A stretch of DNA of 41,013 bases from the NCBI GenBank assembly GCA_000990945.1, contig LBQR01000022.1, positions 1-41,013 on the forward strand, in the 5' to 3' direction. The notes beneath the pieces are model-generated. The model worked only from the letters and a program-made list of their open reading frames with translations, made no database searches and was not told the origin of the DNA. Shown here in pieces: positions 20,185 through 30,269 of the stretch (position 1 is its first letter; every line of letters starts with the position of its first letter). The translations under genes and the position numbers were made by a program. Source of the DNA: Candidatus Moranbacteria bacterium GW2011_GWF2_35_54. Lineage in GTDB: Bacteria; Patescibacteriota; Minisyncoccia; Moranbacterales; UBA9337.

Positions 20185-22710
20185 ATGATTGATAATAAAA
20201 TATTTGAAAAATTTACTATTCACGCCAAAAGCAGTCTCAATGAATCTCTAAATATCGCCAATTACTACGGTAGTGATTCTATCTGCCCTGAGCATTTGAT
20301 GTTTGCTATTTTTTTAGAAAAAGGTAGCCTAGGGAGCAACATCTTAACTGATCTTCATATAAAAAAAGAATCCTTCGACAAAATTTTCAAGTTTAAGAAT
20401 AAAAATAAGAAAATAATAAAAAATTTGGAGCTTTCTCCAGAATTAAAAAAAAACATTACTAGAGCCTATCTCTTGGCTAGTAATTTTAATTACTCTTACA
20501 TCGGAACAGAGCACTTAGTTTTTTCTATAATAGAAGCTCCCAATCCTATGGTTACAAAAATACTAGACATCAATGCCAAAAACTCTTCTTCTCCAGATAC
20601 TTCTAGCAAAAAACCATCTGATAAAATTTTAAACCCTCATCTTAAAGGAAAAAATATTTTAGACAAAAGTTTTCTATCAGGAATTTTTAAAGCTCTAAAT
20701 ATCCCAGAGGCGGATTTCCCTGCTTTTTCAAATAATTCAACAAAAAATAACACCACTCCTAATTTAGATTACTTTTGTAATAATCTAAACACTAAGGTAA
20801 AAAATGAAGAAACTCTCTTGATAGGCCGCGAAGAGGAAATGGAAAGAATTTTTAATTCTTTGGGAAGAAAAAGCAAAAACAATCCGCTCTTGATCGGAGA
20901 TCCAGGAATTGGCAAAACTGCCCTTATTGAAGGATTGGCCCAAAGAATCAACTCTGAACGAGTTCCTCAAAATTTACTCAATAAAAAAATATTAGCGCTT
21001 GATATCGCGTTAGTAGTAGCTGGCACAAACTTCAGAGGAGAATTTGAACAAAGGCTTAAAGACATCTTGCAAGAGGCTGCTGCCAATAAAGACACCCTTC
21101 TTTTTATCGATGAAATTCATGGCATTGTAGGGGCCGGGAATGCTTCTGGCGGATTGGACGCGGCGAACATCTTAAAGCCCCTTTTAACTCAAGGCACTAT
21201 CAGGTGTATCGGCGCGACCACAATAGAAGAATACAAAAAATATATAGAAAAAGATTCTGCGCTAGAAAGGCGCTTTCAGCCCATCATGTTGAAAGAGCCT
21301 TCCGCTAAGGATTCTTTAAAAATAATCAAGGGTATCAGAAAAAATTACGAAAAATTTCACAACGTGGATATTTCCGATGGCGCCCTAGCAGCAGCCGTAG
21401 ACTTAAGCTCTCGATATATTCAAGATAGATTTCAACCCGATAAATCTATCGACTTGATTGATGAAACTTCCTCCCGTATAAAAAACAAGCACAATGTCTC
21501 TCCTGCCACAAAAGAACTGCGGATGGCTGAAAAAAAATTAGACTCCTTAATTGAACAAAAAAATCTTTTAATTGCTGAAGAAAAATATGATGAAGCTATT
21601 ACTTTAAGAAAAAAGGAAGAATTATTGCTTGAAAAAATCTCTCAACTTAAAAATAAACAACAAAAATTCGAAAAGGATAACAAGCTTGTCATTGAACCTG
21701 AAGATATTGCGCAGACTATCTCATTAGGAACTAATATTCCTGTCCAAAAAATATTAGCTCAATCTTCAGATAGAAGCAAAAATATATTTGATAAATTGAA
21801 TCACGTTGTGATCGGACAGCCGGAAGCTTTGAAAAAAATATCTCAAGCAATTTTAAGAGCCCAAAGCGGAATTGGGGATACCGAAAAACCAATCGGGTCT
21901 TTCCTTTTCCTGGGACCCAGCGGAGTAGGAAAAACTCTCTGCGCCAAAACTCTAGCTCAAGAATTTTTTGGAGACACGCCTTCTTCTTTGATAAAAATAG
22001 ATATGAGTGAATTTATAGAAAAACACAATGTTTCCAGGCTAATTGGCGCCCCGGCTGGATATATTGGCTATGGCGAAGGAGGTAAATTAACAGAAAAGGT
22101 CAGGCGCCAGCCCTACAGTTTAATTCTATTTGATGAGATAGAAAAAGCCCACCCAGATGTGTTTAATATCTTGCTTCAATTATTGGAAGAAGGCATCTTG
22201 ACTGATGCTGAAGGCAGGAAAGTAAATTTTAAAAACACGATAATTATTTTAACTTCCAACATTGGAACCAAAGAATTTACCCGGGCTACCTCCATTGGAT
22301 TTTCTTCTCGAGAGAATAAAAATCAAATGGAAAAAAAGTTTGCCCACATCAAGCGAAAAGTCTTAGCTGAACTAAAAGAGAAGATAAAGCCTGAAATATT
22401 AAATAGATTGGATGAAATCATTGTTTTTGACGCACTCAACAAAAAAGATATAGAAGAAATAGTTGCCTTAGAACTAAAAAAATTAAGCCAGCGACTACAT
22501 ACTGAGAAAAAAATTAAATTAACTTATTCCAAGAATTTAGTAAAATTTATAATCGACAAAAGCTTTTCTACAGAAAAAGGAGCTCGCTATATCAAAAAAA
22601 ATATTAGAGATTTTGTTGAGAATGAAATTGCTGATAAAATTACTTACGCCAAGATTAAAAATAACGCGCTCAAACTTGATGTCAAAGACAAAAAAATATC
22701 CAGCCACTAA
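20185..22710 (+). CDS. clpC: ClpC-type AAA+ unfoldase (ClpA/B family)
   Basis: Two Clp_N repeats, GDPGIGKTALIEGLAQRI, LFIDEIHGIVGAG, GPSGVGKTLCAKTLA, RLIGAPAGYIGYGEGGKLTEKVR. Confidence 0.96.
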   Translation: MIDNKIFEKFTIHAKSSLNESLNIANYYGSDSICPEHLMFAIFLEKGSLGSNILTDLHIKKESFDKIFKFKNKNKKIIKNLELSPELKKNITRAYLLASNFNYSYIGTEHLVFSIIEAPNPMVTKILDINAKNSSSPDTSSKKPSDKILNPHLKGKNILDKSFLSGIFKALNIPEADFPAFSNNSTKNNTTPNLDYFCNNLNTKVKNEETLLIGREEEMERIFNSLGRKSKNNPLLIGDPGIGKTALIEGLAQRINSERVPQNLLNKKILALDIALVVAGTNFRGEFEQRLKDILQEAAANKDTLLFIDEIHGIVGAGNASGGLDAANILKPLLTQGTIRCIGATTIEEYKKYIEKDSALERRFQPIMLKEPSAKDSLKIIKGIRKNYEKFHNVDISDGALAAAVDLSSRYIQDRFQPDKSIDLIDETSSRIKNKHNVSPATKELRMAEKKLDSLIEQKNLLIAEEKYDEAITLRKKEELLLEKISQLKNKQQKFEKDNKLVIEPEDIAQTISLGTNIPVQKILAQSSDRSKNIFDKLNHVVIGQPEALKKISQAILRAQSGIGDTEKPIGSFLFLGPSGVGKTLCAKTLAQEFFGDTPSSLIKIDMSEFIEKHNVSRLIGAPAGYIGYGEGGKLTEKVRRQPYSLILFDEIEKAHPDVFNILLQLLEEGILTDAEGRKVNFKNTIIILTSNIGTKEFTRATSIGFSSRENKNQMEKKFAHIKRKVLAELKEKIKPEILNRLDEIIVFDALNKKDIEEIVALELKKLSQRLHTEKKIKLTYSKNLVKFIIDKSFSTEKGARYIKKNIRDFVENEIADKITYAKIKNNALKLDVKDKKISSH

Positions 22711-22879
22711 AAACATCTTAAGGTATCTTGAATTAAGAATTATGTATTATGAATTTTAAGATGACTCTTTTTTTGATTTTATTATAAATTTTGCTTCATT
22801 TTCAATTCTCAATTCCATTCTCTGCCTTATAAGCCCTATAAACTTTAAGATTTAGATTGATGACCATTGACTTGATGAC

Positions 22880-23048
22880 TAATACCAAATAAACTAAATC
22901 TATTATACATCATTTGTCATCTTGAGCGGAATTGATCCGCCAGCTGGCGGAGAAATGAAGTCGAAAGATCTAGGCTTAGATTCCTCGATTTCGTTCATCC
23001 TCCTTGGGGTCTGACATACTAGAAGTAATTAAGTTAATCTGGTATAAA
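22880..23048 (+). mobile_element. MITE-like dispersed element, copy B (internally deleted)
   Basis: TAATACCAAATAAACTAAATCTA...GTTAATCTGGTATAA; same core as copy C. Confidence 0.65.
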
Positions 23049-23076
23049 TGGCTATTTTACTCTTTTAACTATTATT

Positions 23077-23785
23077 ATGGGTATAATAAAATTTATCTTA
23101 GACATAATTTTTCCCATCTATTGTATTTCTTGCAAAAAAGAAGGCTCTGCTTGGCTTTGTGATAAATGTCTGAATAAAATAATATTCAAAGTAAACCAAA
23201 CCTGCCCCATTTGCAATAAAATTATTACTCCCAATGGAGAGGCTTGCTTTAGCTGCCAACACCAAAGTGCTATTGATGGAATACTGGTCGCATCTTTTTA
23301 CAGAAAAAACAAAAAGAAAACCGTTGTAGCGGCCCTCATCCATTTTTATAAATACCGCTTTGTCGATACTATTGGATTATCTTTAGGAAAAATTTTAGAA
23401 GCCATTGCCCGAAATAATAATTCCTGTTCCGCTCCATCATCGCCGTTTACGCTGGAGAGGGTTTAATCAATCCCAGCTATTAGCTACTTATTTAGGAGAA
23501 AATCTAACTCCTGGATTTGGTATTCCTGTTGCTACTGATGCCCTGCTAAGAAATCGCTATACTAAACCTCAGATGGAAATAAAAAATCGCCAAAAGAGAG
23601 AACTTAATACTCAAGATGCCTTCAGTTTTAATGGAAAAAAGATTACCTCCGGAGAGATACGGGGAAAAGTAATTTTTCTCGTTGATGATATCGCCACCAC
23701 TGGGTCAACTTTATTCGAATGCGCTAAAGAATTAAAAAAAACCGGAGCTAAAAAAGTTTATGGCATAGTTTTGGCCAGACAATGA
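23077..23785 (+). pseudogene. ComF family phosphoribosyltransferase, split by frameshift
   Basis: ORF1 CISCKKEGSAWLCDKC...CPICNKI...CFSC zinc ribbons; ORF2 PEIIIPVPLHHRRLRWRGFNQS...VIFLVDDIATTGSTL; +1 frame change near 23400-23411. Confidence 0.85.
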
Positions 23786-23866
23786 TAATTGGTTTATAAA
23801 GTTCTTAAGGTGCAAGAATGCGAATAAATGCTAAAACATTTTAGCATTAAAACAAGAAAACTATTT

Positions 23867-23975
23867 GTGTCATCTCGAGCGAAACGATAGTGGAGTCGAG
23901 AGATCTAAAATATTAAATTAGATTTCTCCACTCCTATGTTTTTGAGTACAAAAATATATTCGGTCGAAATGACAC
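23867..23975. repeat. Dispersed inverted-repeat element (GTGTCAT...ATGACAC)
   Basis: Related to 37027-37191; contains TATGTTTTTG-AGTA-CAAAAATATA hairpin. Confidence 0.65.
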
Positions 23976-23982
23976 GCTCAAC

Positions 23983-25293
23983 TTACAAATTTATAATTTC
24001 ATCCCCATTTAATTCCAAATCGAAATTTTTAATTTCTCCGCCAGGTAATTTTACGGATATTTTGGCAGGTACCACTCCACTGCCGGATTGTTTTTGAATT
24101 TTTAATTTGTATTCCGCTGTCTTTAATTCTTTGGGTAAAGTATATTTGATTTCAACAGTTTTAACAGAGTTGATTGGAACTTTTACAAATCCTCCCGCAA
24201 ATTTTTTATTAAATTCTTCCCCATAGGCTATTTCTCCACTTTCCGAAAATTCATTAATTCGAGAACCCTTGGGCATATATATTCTAAGATAAGTTAAATA
24301 ATCTCTTGTCATCCAATTCTTTTCTTTGCCTGTATGATTATAGGTTATTTTTAAAATGGCCTCTGGAATCTCTTTGGTAAGATCTACTGTATACATCAAG
24401 GAGCGCTTTACATAATAATCGCTCTTATAAGCACCCAAATTAGCATCTACTACCATTAAATAATCTTTATCCCAAGAAGCATCCATTACTCCGTCCCATT
24501 GCCCCTCTTGCGCTAATTTTTGCAAATTGCTGTTAACAAAATAAAGTTGGATATTTTTATTTTTCAGTTGGCCAATTAATTTCTTGGCCAATTTGAGCTT
24601 ATCCAGTTTAGAAAGTTCCACGGATTTTTTTAACAATTCTCTGAGAAAAACATTCATTACATCTTTTCTTTCCCCCTGCTCGATTCCTTGTTGCGCATAA
24701 TCTATTTCCACTTGTTTTTCCAAAGTAAGTAAAGCGCTATCTGCCTCAAAAATATTAGGATAACCCGCCAATCGGATTGGTCCGGTTATTTTTAGAATAC
24801 TTTCCAAAACAGCAGCGTTAACCGCAATTACTCCGTCAAATTTTTCCTTTCCTTGTCCTTGATAATAAAAATCTAAAGCTTTTTGCGCATTAGTTGGATA
24901 GTCTGGAGAATAGTTGGAATCTCTCAGCTTCCAAGCGTTGATTTTAAATATTTTTTTCATTGGAGCCGGCATCTGGTCATTTTCCGGAATTCGTCCATCA
25001 AAATTAGAAGTATCATGCACAGCATAGGATTTTACTTTTCCATTTTCTGTTTTAATTATAGCAAAAGACCCGATAAATCCTCCTCCTGGGCGCAACTCCA
25101 TATTGTTTTGGAAAAGCACCAAAAAAACTTTTTCTCCGGAAATAATTTCCTTTGCCAATTTAGTCAAAACACTGGCTGAAGGATGTTCGCTATTTGCCAA
25201 ATCCCATTTGTCTCGAAAAAAGACATATCCCAATGAAAAAAGTAAACCAACAACTAAAATAAGCCCTGCAAATTTTTCAATTTTTTTAGCCAT
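23983..25293 (-). CDS. DUF4012 domain-containing protein
   Basis: FLVLFQNNMELRPGGGFIGSFAIIKTENGKV, DSNYSPDYPTNAQKALDFYYQGQGKEKFDGVIAVN. Confidence 0.88.
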   Translation of the reverse strand: MAKKIEKFAGLILVVGLLFSLGYVFFRDKWDLANSEHPSASVLTKLAKEIISGEKVFLVLFQNNMELRPGGGFIGSFAIIKTENGKVKSYAVHDTSNFDGRIPENDQMPAPMKKIFKINAWKLRDSNYSPDYPTNAQKALDFYYQGQGKEKFDGVIAVNAAVLESILKITGPIRLAGYPNIFEADSALLTLEKQVEIDYAQQGIEQGERKDVMNVFLRELLKKSVELSKLDKLKLAKKLIGQLKNKNIQLYFVNSNLQKLAQEGQWDGVMDASWDKDYLMVVDANLGAYKSDYYVKRSLMYTVDLTKEIPEAILKITYNHTGKEKNWMTRDYLTYLRIYMPKGSRINEFSESGEIAYGEEFNKKFAGGFVKVPINSVKTVEIKYTLPKELKTAEYKLKIQKQSGSGVVPAKISVKLPGGEIKNFDLELNGDEIINL

Positions 25294-25320
25294 AAAATTA
25301 TTTATTTCCTAATAATTGAT

Positions 25321-26268
25321 TTAATCTTTTCTTAAAATCTTCCTCAGTTGGTTCCCTGCTTGAATTTTACTTGCTTCTTGAATGGATATAGCTCCTTTAT
25401 CTGAAATCTGTTTGTTTAAAAAATTACTCGTTTCAGTTTCTGGAAATATCCCCAAATCATTTAATATTTCTTCTCCATTTAATATTTCTCCTTCAACTTG
25501 GATTATTCTATTCAAATCATCTTCGGCAATGGGCAAATTTGCCGGGGAGGCGGCTTTTTTAAAATAAACTTGAGATTCTATGTTTGGTGAATAAATATCT
25601 TTTTTCTCCACATTACTTTCACTGGACCTCTTCACTGGTTTGATCCTGCTACCTTGACTCTCTAAGGGGAAAGAGGAAGAAAGTTTTTGGATTTTCTCCC
25701 GATTAGTTTTAAAAAAATCCCCCAAATACTTTTCTGTTTGGGCGCTTTCTTTTTTATTGCTAATTTTTATATTTATGAAGAATGAAATGGCATTTTCCAA
25801 CAAACTTATGCCTACTTGCACCACCAAAGAAAGAACCGCCCCAATCACAATGCTCCCAATTAAAATAATAATTTTGCTATAACTCTCCTGAAATATTTCT
25901 CTTGAAACAACATCATAAAATTTACTGAATAAATTAGACAATTTTAAGATTGAACTGTTTGATAATTTAATAGATTCTGACCTACTGTTCCCATGGCTCT
26001 GGATCTCAATTAAATTATCCTCAGGATCAGATACCAATGCGACCCCCTCGTCCAAAGTATTGCTTTTTTGAGCAACTACTACGATTCCCTCTTTTAACTC
26101 GCTTAGATAAGCAGCCGTTTTTGTATTTTTAGGATAAACTAAAATATTAACGTTTGAAACATAACCGCCAAAATTATCCAACAACAAAAGATATGCGCTT
26201 CCGGCAAATGCTAGCGCAACAAATAAAAAATAGATATTAATTTTATTCCAGAAACCTCTTTTTGTCAT
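25321..26268 (-). CDS. Two-TM membrane protein, possibly Wzz/chain-length-determinant-like
   Basis: TM near N-terminus, extracytoplasmic segment, second TM IIILIGSIVIGAVLSLVVQV; adjacent to DUF4012 gene. Confidence 0.5.
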   Translation of the reverse strand: MTKRGFWNKINIYFLFVALAFAGSAYLLLLDNFGGYVSNVNILVYPKNTKTAAYLSELKEGIVVVAQKSNTLDEGVALVSDPEDNLIEIQSHGNSRSESIKLSNSSILKLSNLFSKFYDVVSREIFQESYSKIIILIGSIVIGAVLSLVVQVGISLLENAISFFINIKISNKKESAQTEKYLGDFFKTNREKIQKLSSSFPLESQGSRIKPVKRSSESNVEKKDIYSPNIESQVYFKKAASPANLPIAEDDLNRIIQVEGEILNGEEILNDLGIFPETETSNFLNKQISDKGAISIQEASKIQAGNQLRKILRKD

Positions 26269-26336
26269 ATTTAATACAAAAAATTTAATTTACTCCAATC
26301 TTAGATAACTTGAAATAATAGCAAATAAAAATACTC

Positions 26337-26365
26337 TTGTCAATGTCTGATTAATGCGATATAAT
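26337..26365 (+). promoter_or_regulatory. Sigma70-like promoter
   Basis: TTGTCA-17-TATAAT. Confidence 0.6.
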
Positions 26366-26466
26366 TTAACTATAAAAATAAAAACACACACATAAAATTG
26401 AAAGATTTTAATAAGCGTTTGCGTTTTATTAGGTAAAGCTTATTTAGAAATTTTTAAAACAAAAAA

Positions 26467-27183
26467 ATGACAAAAAAAACTATTAATGAAGACAAGATTT
26501 TACAAATAGAAGCCCTTAGAAAAACCATCTCCAGCGCCGAAGAGACCATCCAGAGTGCTAAGGCAATGCTTTTGCAACTTGAAGGAAAAAATAAAATTAG
26601 CCGAAATAAAAAGATTGCTGAAGATGACGAAGGCAATGTTGTTTATGGCACTTTTGACGGACAAATAATGGTTGGGGATGATGGCAAACAATATCCTGTT
26701 CCTGCTAATTATGCTTCCAAATCAAAATTAATAGAGGGCGATATGCTCAAGCTATCCATTGACAATGGCTCTTTTATGTATAAACAAGTCGGTCCGATAG
26801 AAAGAAAAAATTTAATCGGAGTCGCAGGACAAGATGAGGGTGGCAATTATTTTGTTATTAGCGAAGGCGTGCCTTATAAAATACTACTAGCTTCTATAAC
26901 TTACTTTAAAATAGAACCCGGCGATGAAGTAGTTATTACAATTCCTGCTGAAAATCCCAGCATTTGGGCTGCCATTGAAAACGTTCTGCAGAAGAACTCT
27001 GAAATAAAGGATTATGATTCAATCGCTATCCACAAAAAAGATTTTTCCAAACGAGAAGAAAATCTGGAAAAGGAAGATGAAAACATCACAGATGGGAAAG
27101 ATCTAATGATAGATGAATGGATGAGTGATATTGAAGAAATCAAGAAAGAGATTCAAGAAGAAAAGACTAATATTCAAGCTTAA
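26467..27183 (+). CDS. Uncharacterised protein, N-terminal coiled coil plus YGTFDGQIMVGDDGKQYPVPANYASKSKLIEGD domain
   Basis: ORF 238 aa with good promoter. Confidence 0.7.
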   Translation: MTKKTINEDKILQIEALRKTISSAEETIQSAKAMLLQLEGKNKISRNKKIAEDDEGNVVYGTFDGQIMVGDDGKQYPVPANYASKSKLIEGDMLKLSIDNGSFMYKQVGPIERKNLIGVAGQDEGGNYFVISEGVPYKILLASITYFKIEPGDEVVITIPAENPSIWAAIENVLQKNSEIKDYDSIAIHKKDFSKREENLEKEDENITDGKDLMIDEWMSDIEEIKKEIQEEKTNIQA

Positions 27184-27279
27184 AAATAAACATTAAAACA
27201 TCAAAGCATTAAAACAAAAAGCATTAAAGCATTTTTTGCTCCAATGTTTCTTTGTTTCATTGTTCAATTGACCAAATTT

Positions 27280-27939
27280 ATGTCAGAAAATGTGAACTTG
27301 AGCCACAAGGATTTAAAGTTTAGCTTCATTGCAGGTCTTCTCATTGGTTTATTGTCTATGCCAGTTATAAAGGCCGCTAACTCCAATCTTTATGAATCAA
27401 TTTTCTTCACTATTGTCCCCTTTTTCTTAATTGCCACTCCGCTAGGGACAATTATAGCCTTTAGAATCGGACAAAAAATAAGAATTGTTTGGCAAATCGC
27501 TAAATTTGGGGTTATTGGGGTTTTAAATACTGTGGTGGATATAGGGTTTCTAGCCTTAATAATTTTTTTAACAAAAAGTTATTTGAGCATAAATTCCACA
27601 GATACTCTTTTTGCTTTGGGAGCTTGGACTGTAACTTTCTATTCTCTTTACAAAGGACTTTCTTTTATTGTAGCTAATATTAACAGTTATTATTGGAATA
27701 AATATTGGACTTTTCAAGAAAATATCAAAAAATCTTCCTCAGAAATTATTCAATTTTTCATAGTTAGTATTTTAGGCTTTGTTATTAACATTACTACCGC
27801 TTCCTATGTTTTTGGAGCAATCAAACCCTTTGGCGAACTTAATCCTGATCAGTGGGGTTTAATTGGAGCCGCTGTGGGAAGCATCGCCGGACTGCTTTGG
27901 AACTTCATTGGTTACAAACTTTGGGTTTTTAAAAAGTAA
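27280..27939 (+). CDS. GtrA family membrane protein
   Basis: FGVIGVLNTVVDIGFLALII, YYWNKYWTFQE, GSIAGLLWNFIGYKLWVFKK. Confidence 0.9.
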   Translation: MSENVNLSHKDLKFSFIAGLLIGLLSMPVIKAANSNLYESIFFTIVPFFLIATPLGTIIAFRIGQKIRIVWQIAKFGVIGVLNTVVDIGFLALIIFLTKSYLSINSTDTLFALGAWTVTFYSLYKGLSFIVANINSYYWNKYWTFQENIKKSSSEIIQFFIVSILGFVINITTASYVFGAIKPFGELNPDQWGLIGAAVGSIAGLLWNFIGYKLWVFKK

Positions 27940-27961
27940 TATTCTTTAGAAAAAGCATTTA

Positions 27962-27992
27962 AAAAAACTTTGACCGCAAGTCAAAGTTTTTT
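27962..27992 (+). terminator. Intrinsic terminator
   Basis: aaaaaactttgac-cgcaa-gtcaaagtttttt. Confidence 0.85.
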
Positions 27993-28013
27993 ATTAACCA
28001 AAACAAAAATATC

Positions 28014-28196
28014 TAATACCAAATAAACTAAATCTATCCTACAACATTTGTCATCTTGAGCGGAATTGAGATCAGCAGAGCGAAATGAAGTCAAAAGATC
28101 TAGACTTAGATTCCTCGATTTCATTCATCCTCTTTGAGGTCGGATTCATTGCACTCGGAATGACATGCTAGAAGTAATTAAGTTAATCTGGTATTA
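28014..28196 (+). mobile_element. MITE-like dispersed element, copy C
   Basis: TAATACCAAATAAACTAAATCTA...AGTTAATCTGGTATTA; inner TGTCATCTTGAGCG / CACTCGGAATGACA. Confidence 0.7.
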
Positions 28197-28243
28197 ATAT
28201 AAATTCTTTACTGCTAACCGCGCCACCTTTCTCCTGCGTAAAG

Positions 28244-28329
28244 CGGAAAGGGCGAGATTCGAACTCGCGGTGAGTTGCCCCACACACGCTTTCCAAGCGT
28301 GCGCACTAGACCAACTATGCGACCTTTCC
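28244..28329 (-). tRNA. tRNA-Ser(GGA)
   Basis: Reverse complement GGAAAGGTCGCATAGTTGGTCTAGTGCG-CACGC-TTGGAAA-GCGTG-...-GAGTTCGAATCTC-GCCCTTTCC; long variable arm. Confidence 0.94.
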
Positions 28330-28465
28330 GCTTTAAGCGGGATTTTATTTATCTTATTGAATTCAATAATGTGCTGCACTTCTATCACCATGCCACCCCT
28401 CCGCGCAAACGCGGAATTAGTATAATAACAAAAGAAAACTAAAAGAGCAAATATTTAAAATCATG

Positions 28466-28497
28466 TTAACATTTTAGCACGCTAACATATTAACAAT
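28466..28497 (-). repeat. Octamer array
   Basis: TTAACATT TTAGCACG CTAACATA TTAACAAT. Confidence 0.78.
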
Positions 28498-28521
28498 AGA
28501 ATATAAAGACACTCTAGAAAG

Positions 28522-28619
28522 ATTTATGATATATGATTTAAGATTTATGAAAAAATAATATCTTTAAAATTTTATCAATTCTCCTTCTTGAATCTTACAT
28601 CTTAAATCTTAAATCTACC
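28522..28619. repeat. Two heptamer arrays in inverted orientation
   Basis: ATTTATG ATATATG ATTTAAG ATTTATG (28522-28549); ATCTTAC ATCTTAA ATCTTAA ATCTACC (28592-28619). Confidence 0.7.
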
Positions 28620-28689
28620 AATTATAATTAATTTAATCATTTTGAATTTTGTTTGACATTTAAAATTGGAAATTTGAAATTTCCACAGT

Positions 28690-30117
28690 TTATCCTACTT
28701 TCTTCACTCCAACCAATCTCATCTTCTCCCCGTCCACTACCCTTCCCATTACCACCACCACTTTATCATTTTTCTTTAATTTTTTTTCTATCTTAGCTTC
28801 CGCCACCGCTTTGTCAATTAAATTTTCTAATTTTTTATCTTTAAATAAATATCCGGATACTCCCCATAAAATTGACAACTGACTAAAAGTTTTAGGATTA
28901 TTAGTGGCCACAATTATTTTTTGAGTCGGACGAAAATGACTAATTAATTTAGCTGTGTAGCTGCTTACACTCACGGCGCAAAGCGCTTGGGCATTAAAGC
29001 TTTTAGCCAGTTCATAAGCGCTTCGGATAATTACGATATAATCAGCGCAGGAATCCTTTTCGCATTCTAAAGTTTCATGCACATCATCATAAACCGATTC
29101 CTCTGTTTTTTCTATAATTCTAGTCATTATTTCTACAGTTTCAACTGGATATTTACCATTGGCACTTTCTCCCGAAAGCATCACCGCATCAGCATGATCA
29201 ATGACCGCGTTGGAGACATCTCCCACTTCCGCTCGAGTGGGGCGAGGATTATTTATCATACTATCGAGCATTTGAGTCGCCACGATTACTGGCTTTAAAT
29301 AATGGATGCTTTTAGCAATAATTTCTTTTTGCAAAATCACTACCCGGCTTTCATCCATCTCAATTCCCAAATCCCCCCTGGCTACCATCACTCCGTCAGT
29401 TTCTTTCAAAATATCTTCTAAATTATCAATCGCTTCTTTTCTTTCTATTTTAGCAATAATTTTAGGTTGCGTAGAAGCATCTTTTATTTTTTTGGCAATT
29501 AATTTTCGTAAATTTCTAAGATTTTCTCCGTTTTTCACAAAAGAAATTGCTACAAAATCTACGTCGTTTTCCAAGGAAAATTCTAAATCTTTCTTATCTT
29601 TAGGCGTAATAATTTCAATATCCAAATCGGCCCCAGGAATATTAACCCCTTTGTGGTTTTTTATTGTCCCGCCATCAATAACTTTAGTTAGCAAATACTT
29701 TCCTTTATTTTTAGCCACTTTTAGCTTTATTAAACCATCTTCAATTAAAATTTCTTGTTCTTTTTTCAAGACACTTACAATATTTTTTTTGTCTAAAAAA
29801 ATAAAAGGCTTGTTATTTTTGTCTTTCACTATTTCCCCTACTTCATAAAGCAATAATTCTCCTCCATTTTTTACCGTTACATCTTCTTTGGTATTAACTC
29901 TTATACGCGGACCTTGCAAATCAGCTAAAATAGCCACGTTGAAATTATTTTTCTTGGCTATTTTTCTTATTCTTTCTATAACCATTTTATGCCATGCATG
30001 TTCTCCGTGAGAAAAGTTCAATCTTGCTACATTCATTCCAGCTTTCATCATCTTTTCCAAAACTTTTTCACTTTCTGAAGCGGGACCAATGGTAGCTACT
30101 ATTTTTGTTTTTTTCAT
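28690..30117 (-). CDS. pyk: Pyruvate kinase
   Basis: KTKIVATIGPASES, MNVARLNFSHGEH, ILADLQGPRIR, VMVARGDLGIEM, KPVIVATQMLDSMINNPRPTRAEVGDVSNAV. Confidence 0.98.
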   Translation of the reverse strand: MKKTKIVATIGPASESEKVLEKMMKAGMNVARLNFSHGEHAWHKMVIERIRKIAKKNNFNVAILADLQGPRIRVNTKEDVTVKNGGELLLYEVGEIVKDKNNKPFIFLDKKNIVSVLKKEQEILIEDGLIKLKVAKNKGKYLLTKVIDGGTIKNHKGVNIPGADLDIEIITPKDKKDLEFSLENDVDFVAISFVKNGENLRNLRKLIAKKIKDASTQPKIIAKIERKEAIDNLEDILKETDGVMVARGDLGIEMDESRVVILQKEIIAKSIHYLKPVIVATQMLDSMINNPRPTRAEVGDVSNAVIDHADAVMLSGESANGKYPVETVEIMTRIIEKTEESVYDDVHETLECEKDSCADYIVIIRSAYELAKSFNAQALCAVSVSSYTAKLISHFRPTQKIIVATNNPKTFSQLSILWGVSGYLFKDKKLENLIDKAVAEAKIEKKLKKNDKVVVVMGRVVDGEKMRLVGVKKVG

Positions 30118-30215
30118 AAATTTAATTTTTCACTAATTTAAACTTTACGCGATTGACTAATATATCCTTAGTAAAACAAAGCTTAAAAATATAAGCTCTA
30201 AATTTATTATAAACT

Positions 30216-30246
30216 AAAACAGGCAACTTTAACAGAGGCCTGTTTT
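30216..30246 (-). terminator. Terminator-like hairpin downstream of DUF4870 gene
   Basis: aaaacaggc...gcctgtttt. Confidence 0.5.
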
Positions 30247-30269
30247 AACTTTAAAAAGTAGTATTAATA

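Noticed and set aside
28014-28196. CRISPR-like repeat array
   Set aside because: The three related elements are kilobases apart and in mixed orientation; there is no repeat-spacer pattern anywhere in the window.
29306-29848. 180-aa plus-strand ORF
   Set aside because: Antisense to pyk with low-complexity Ser/Ile/Phe composition.
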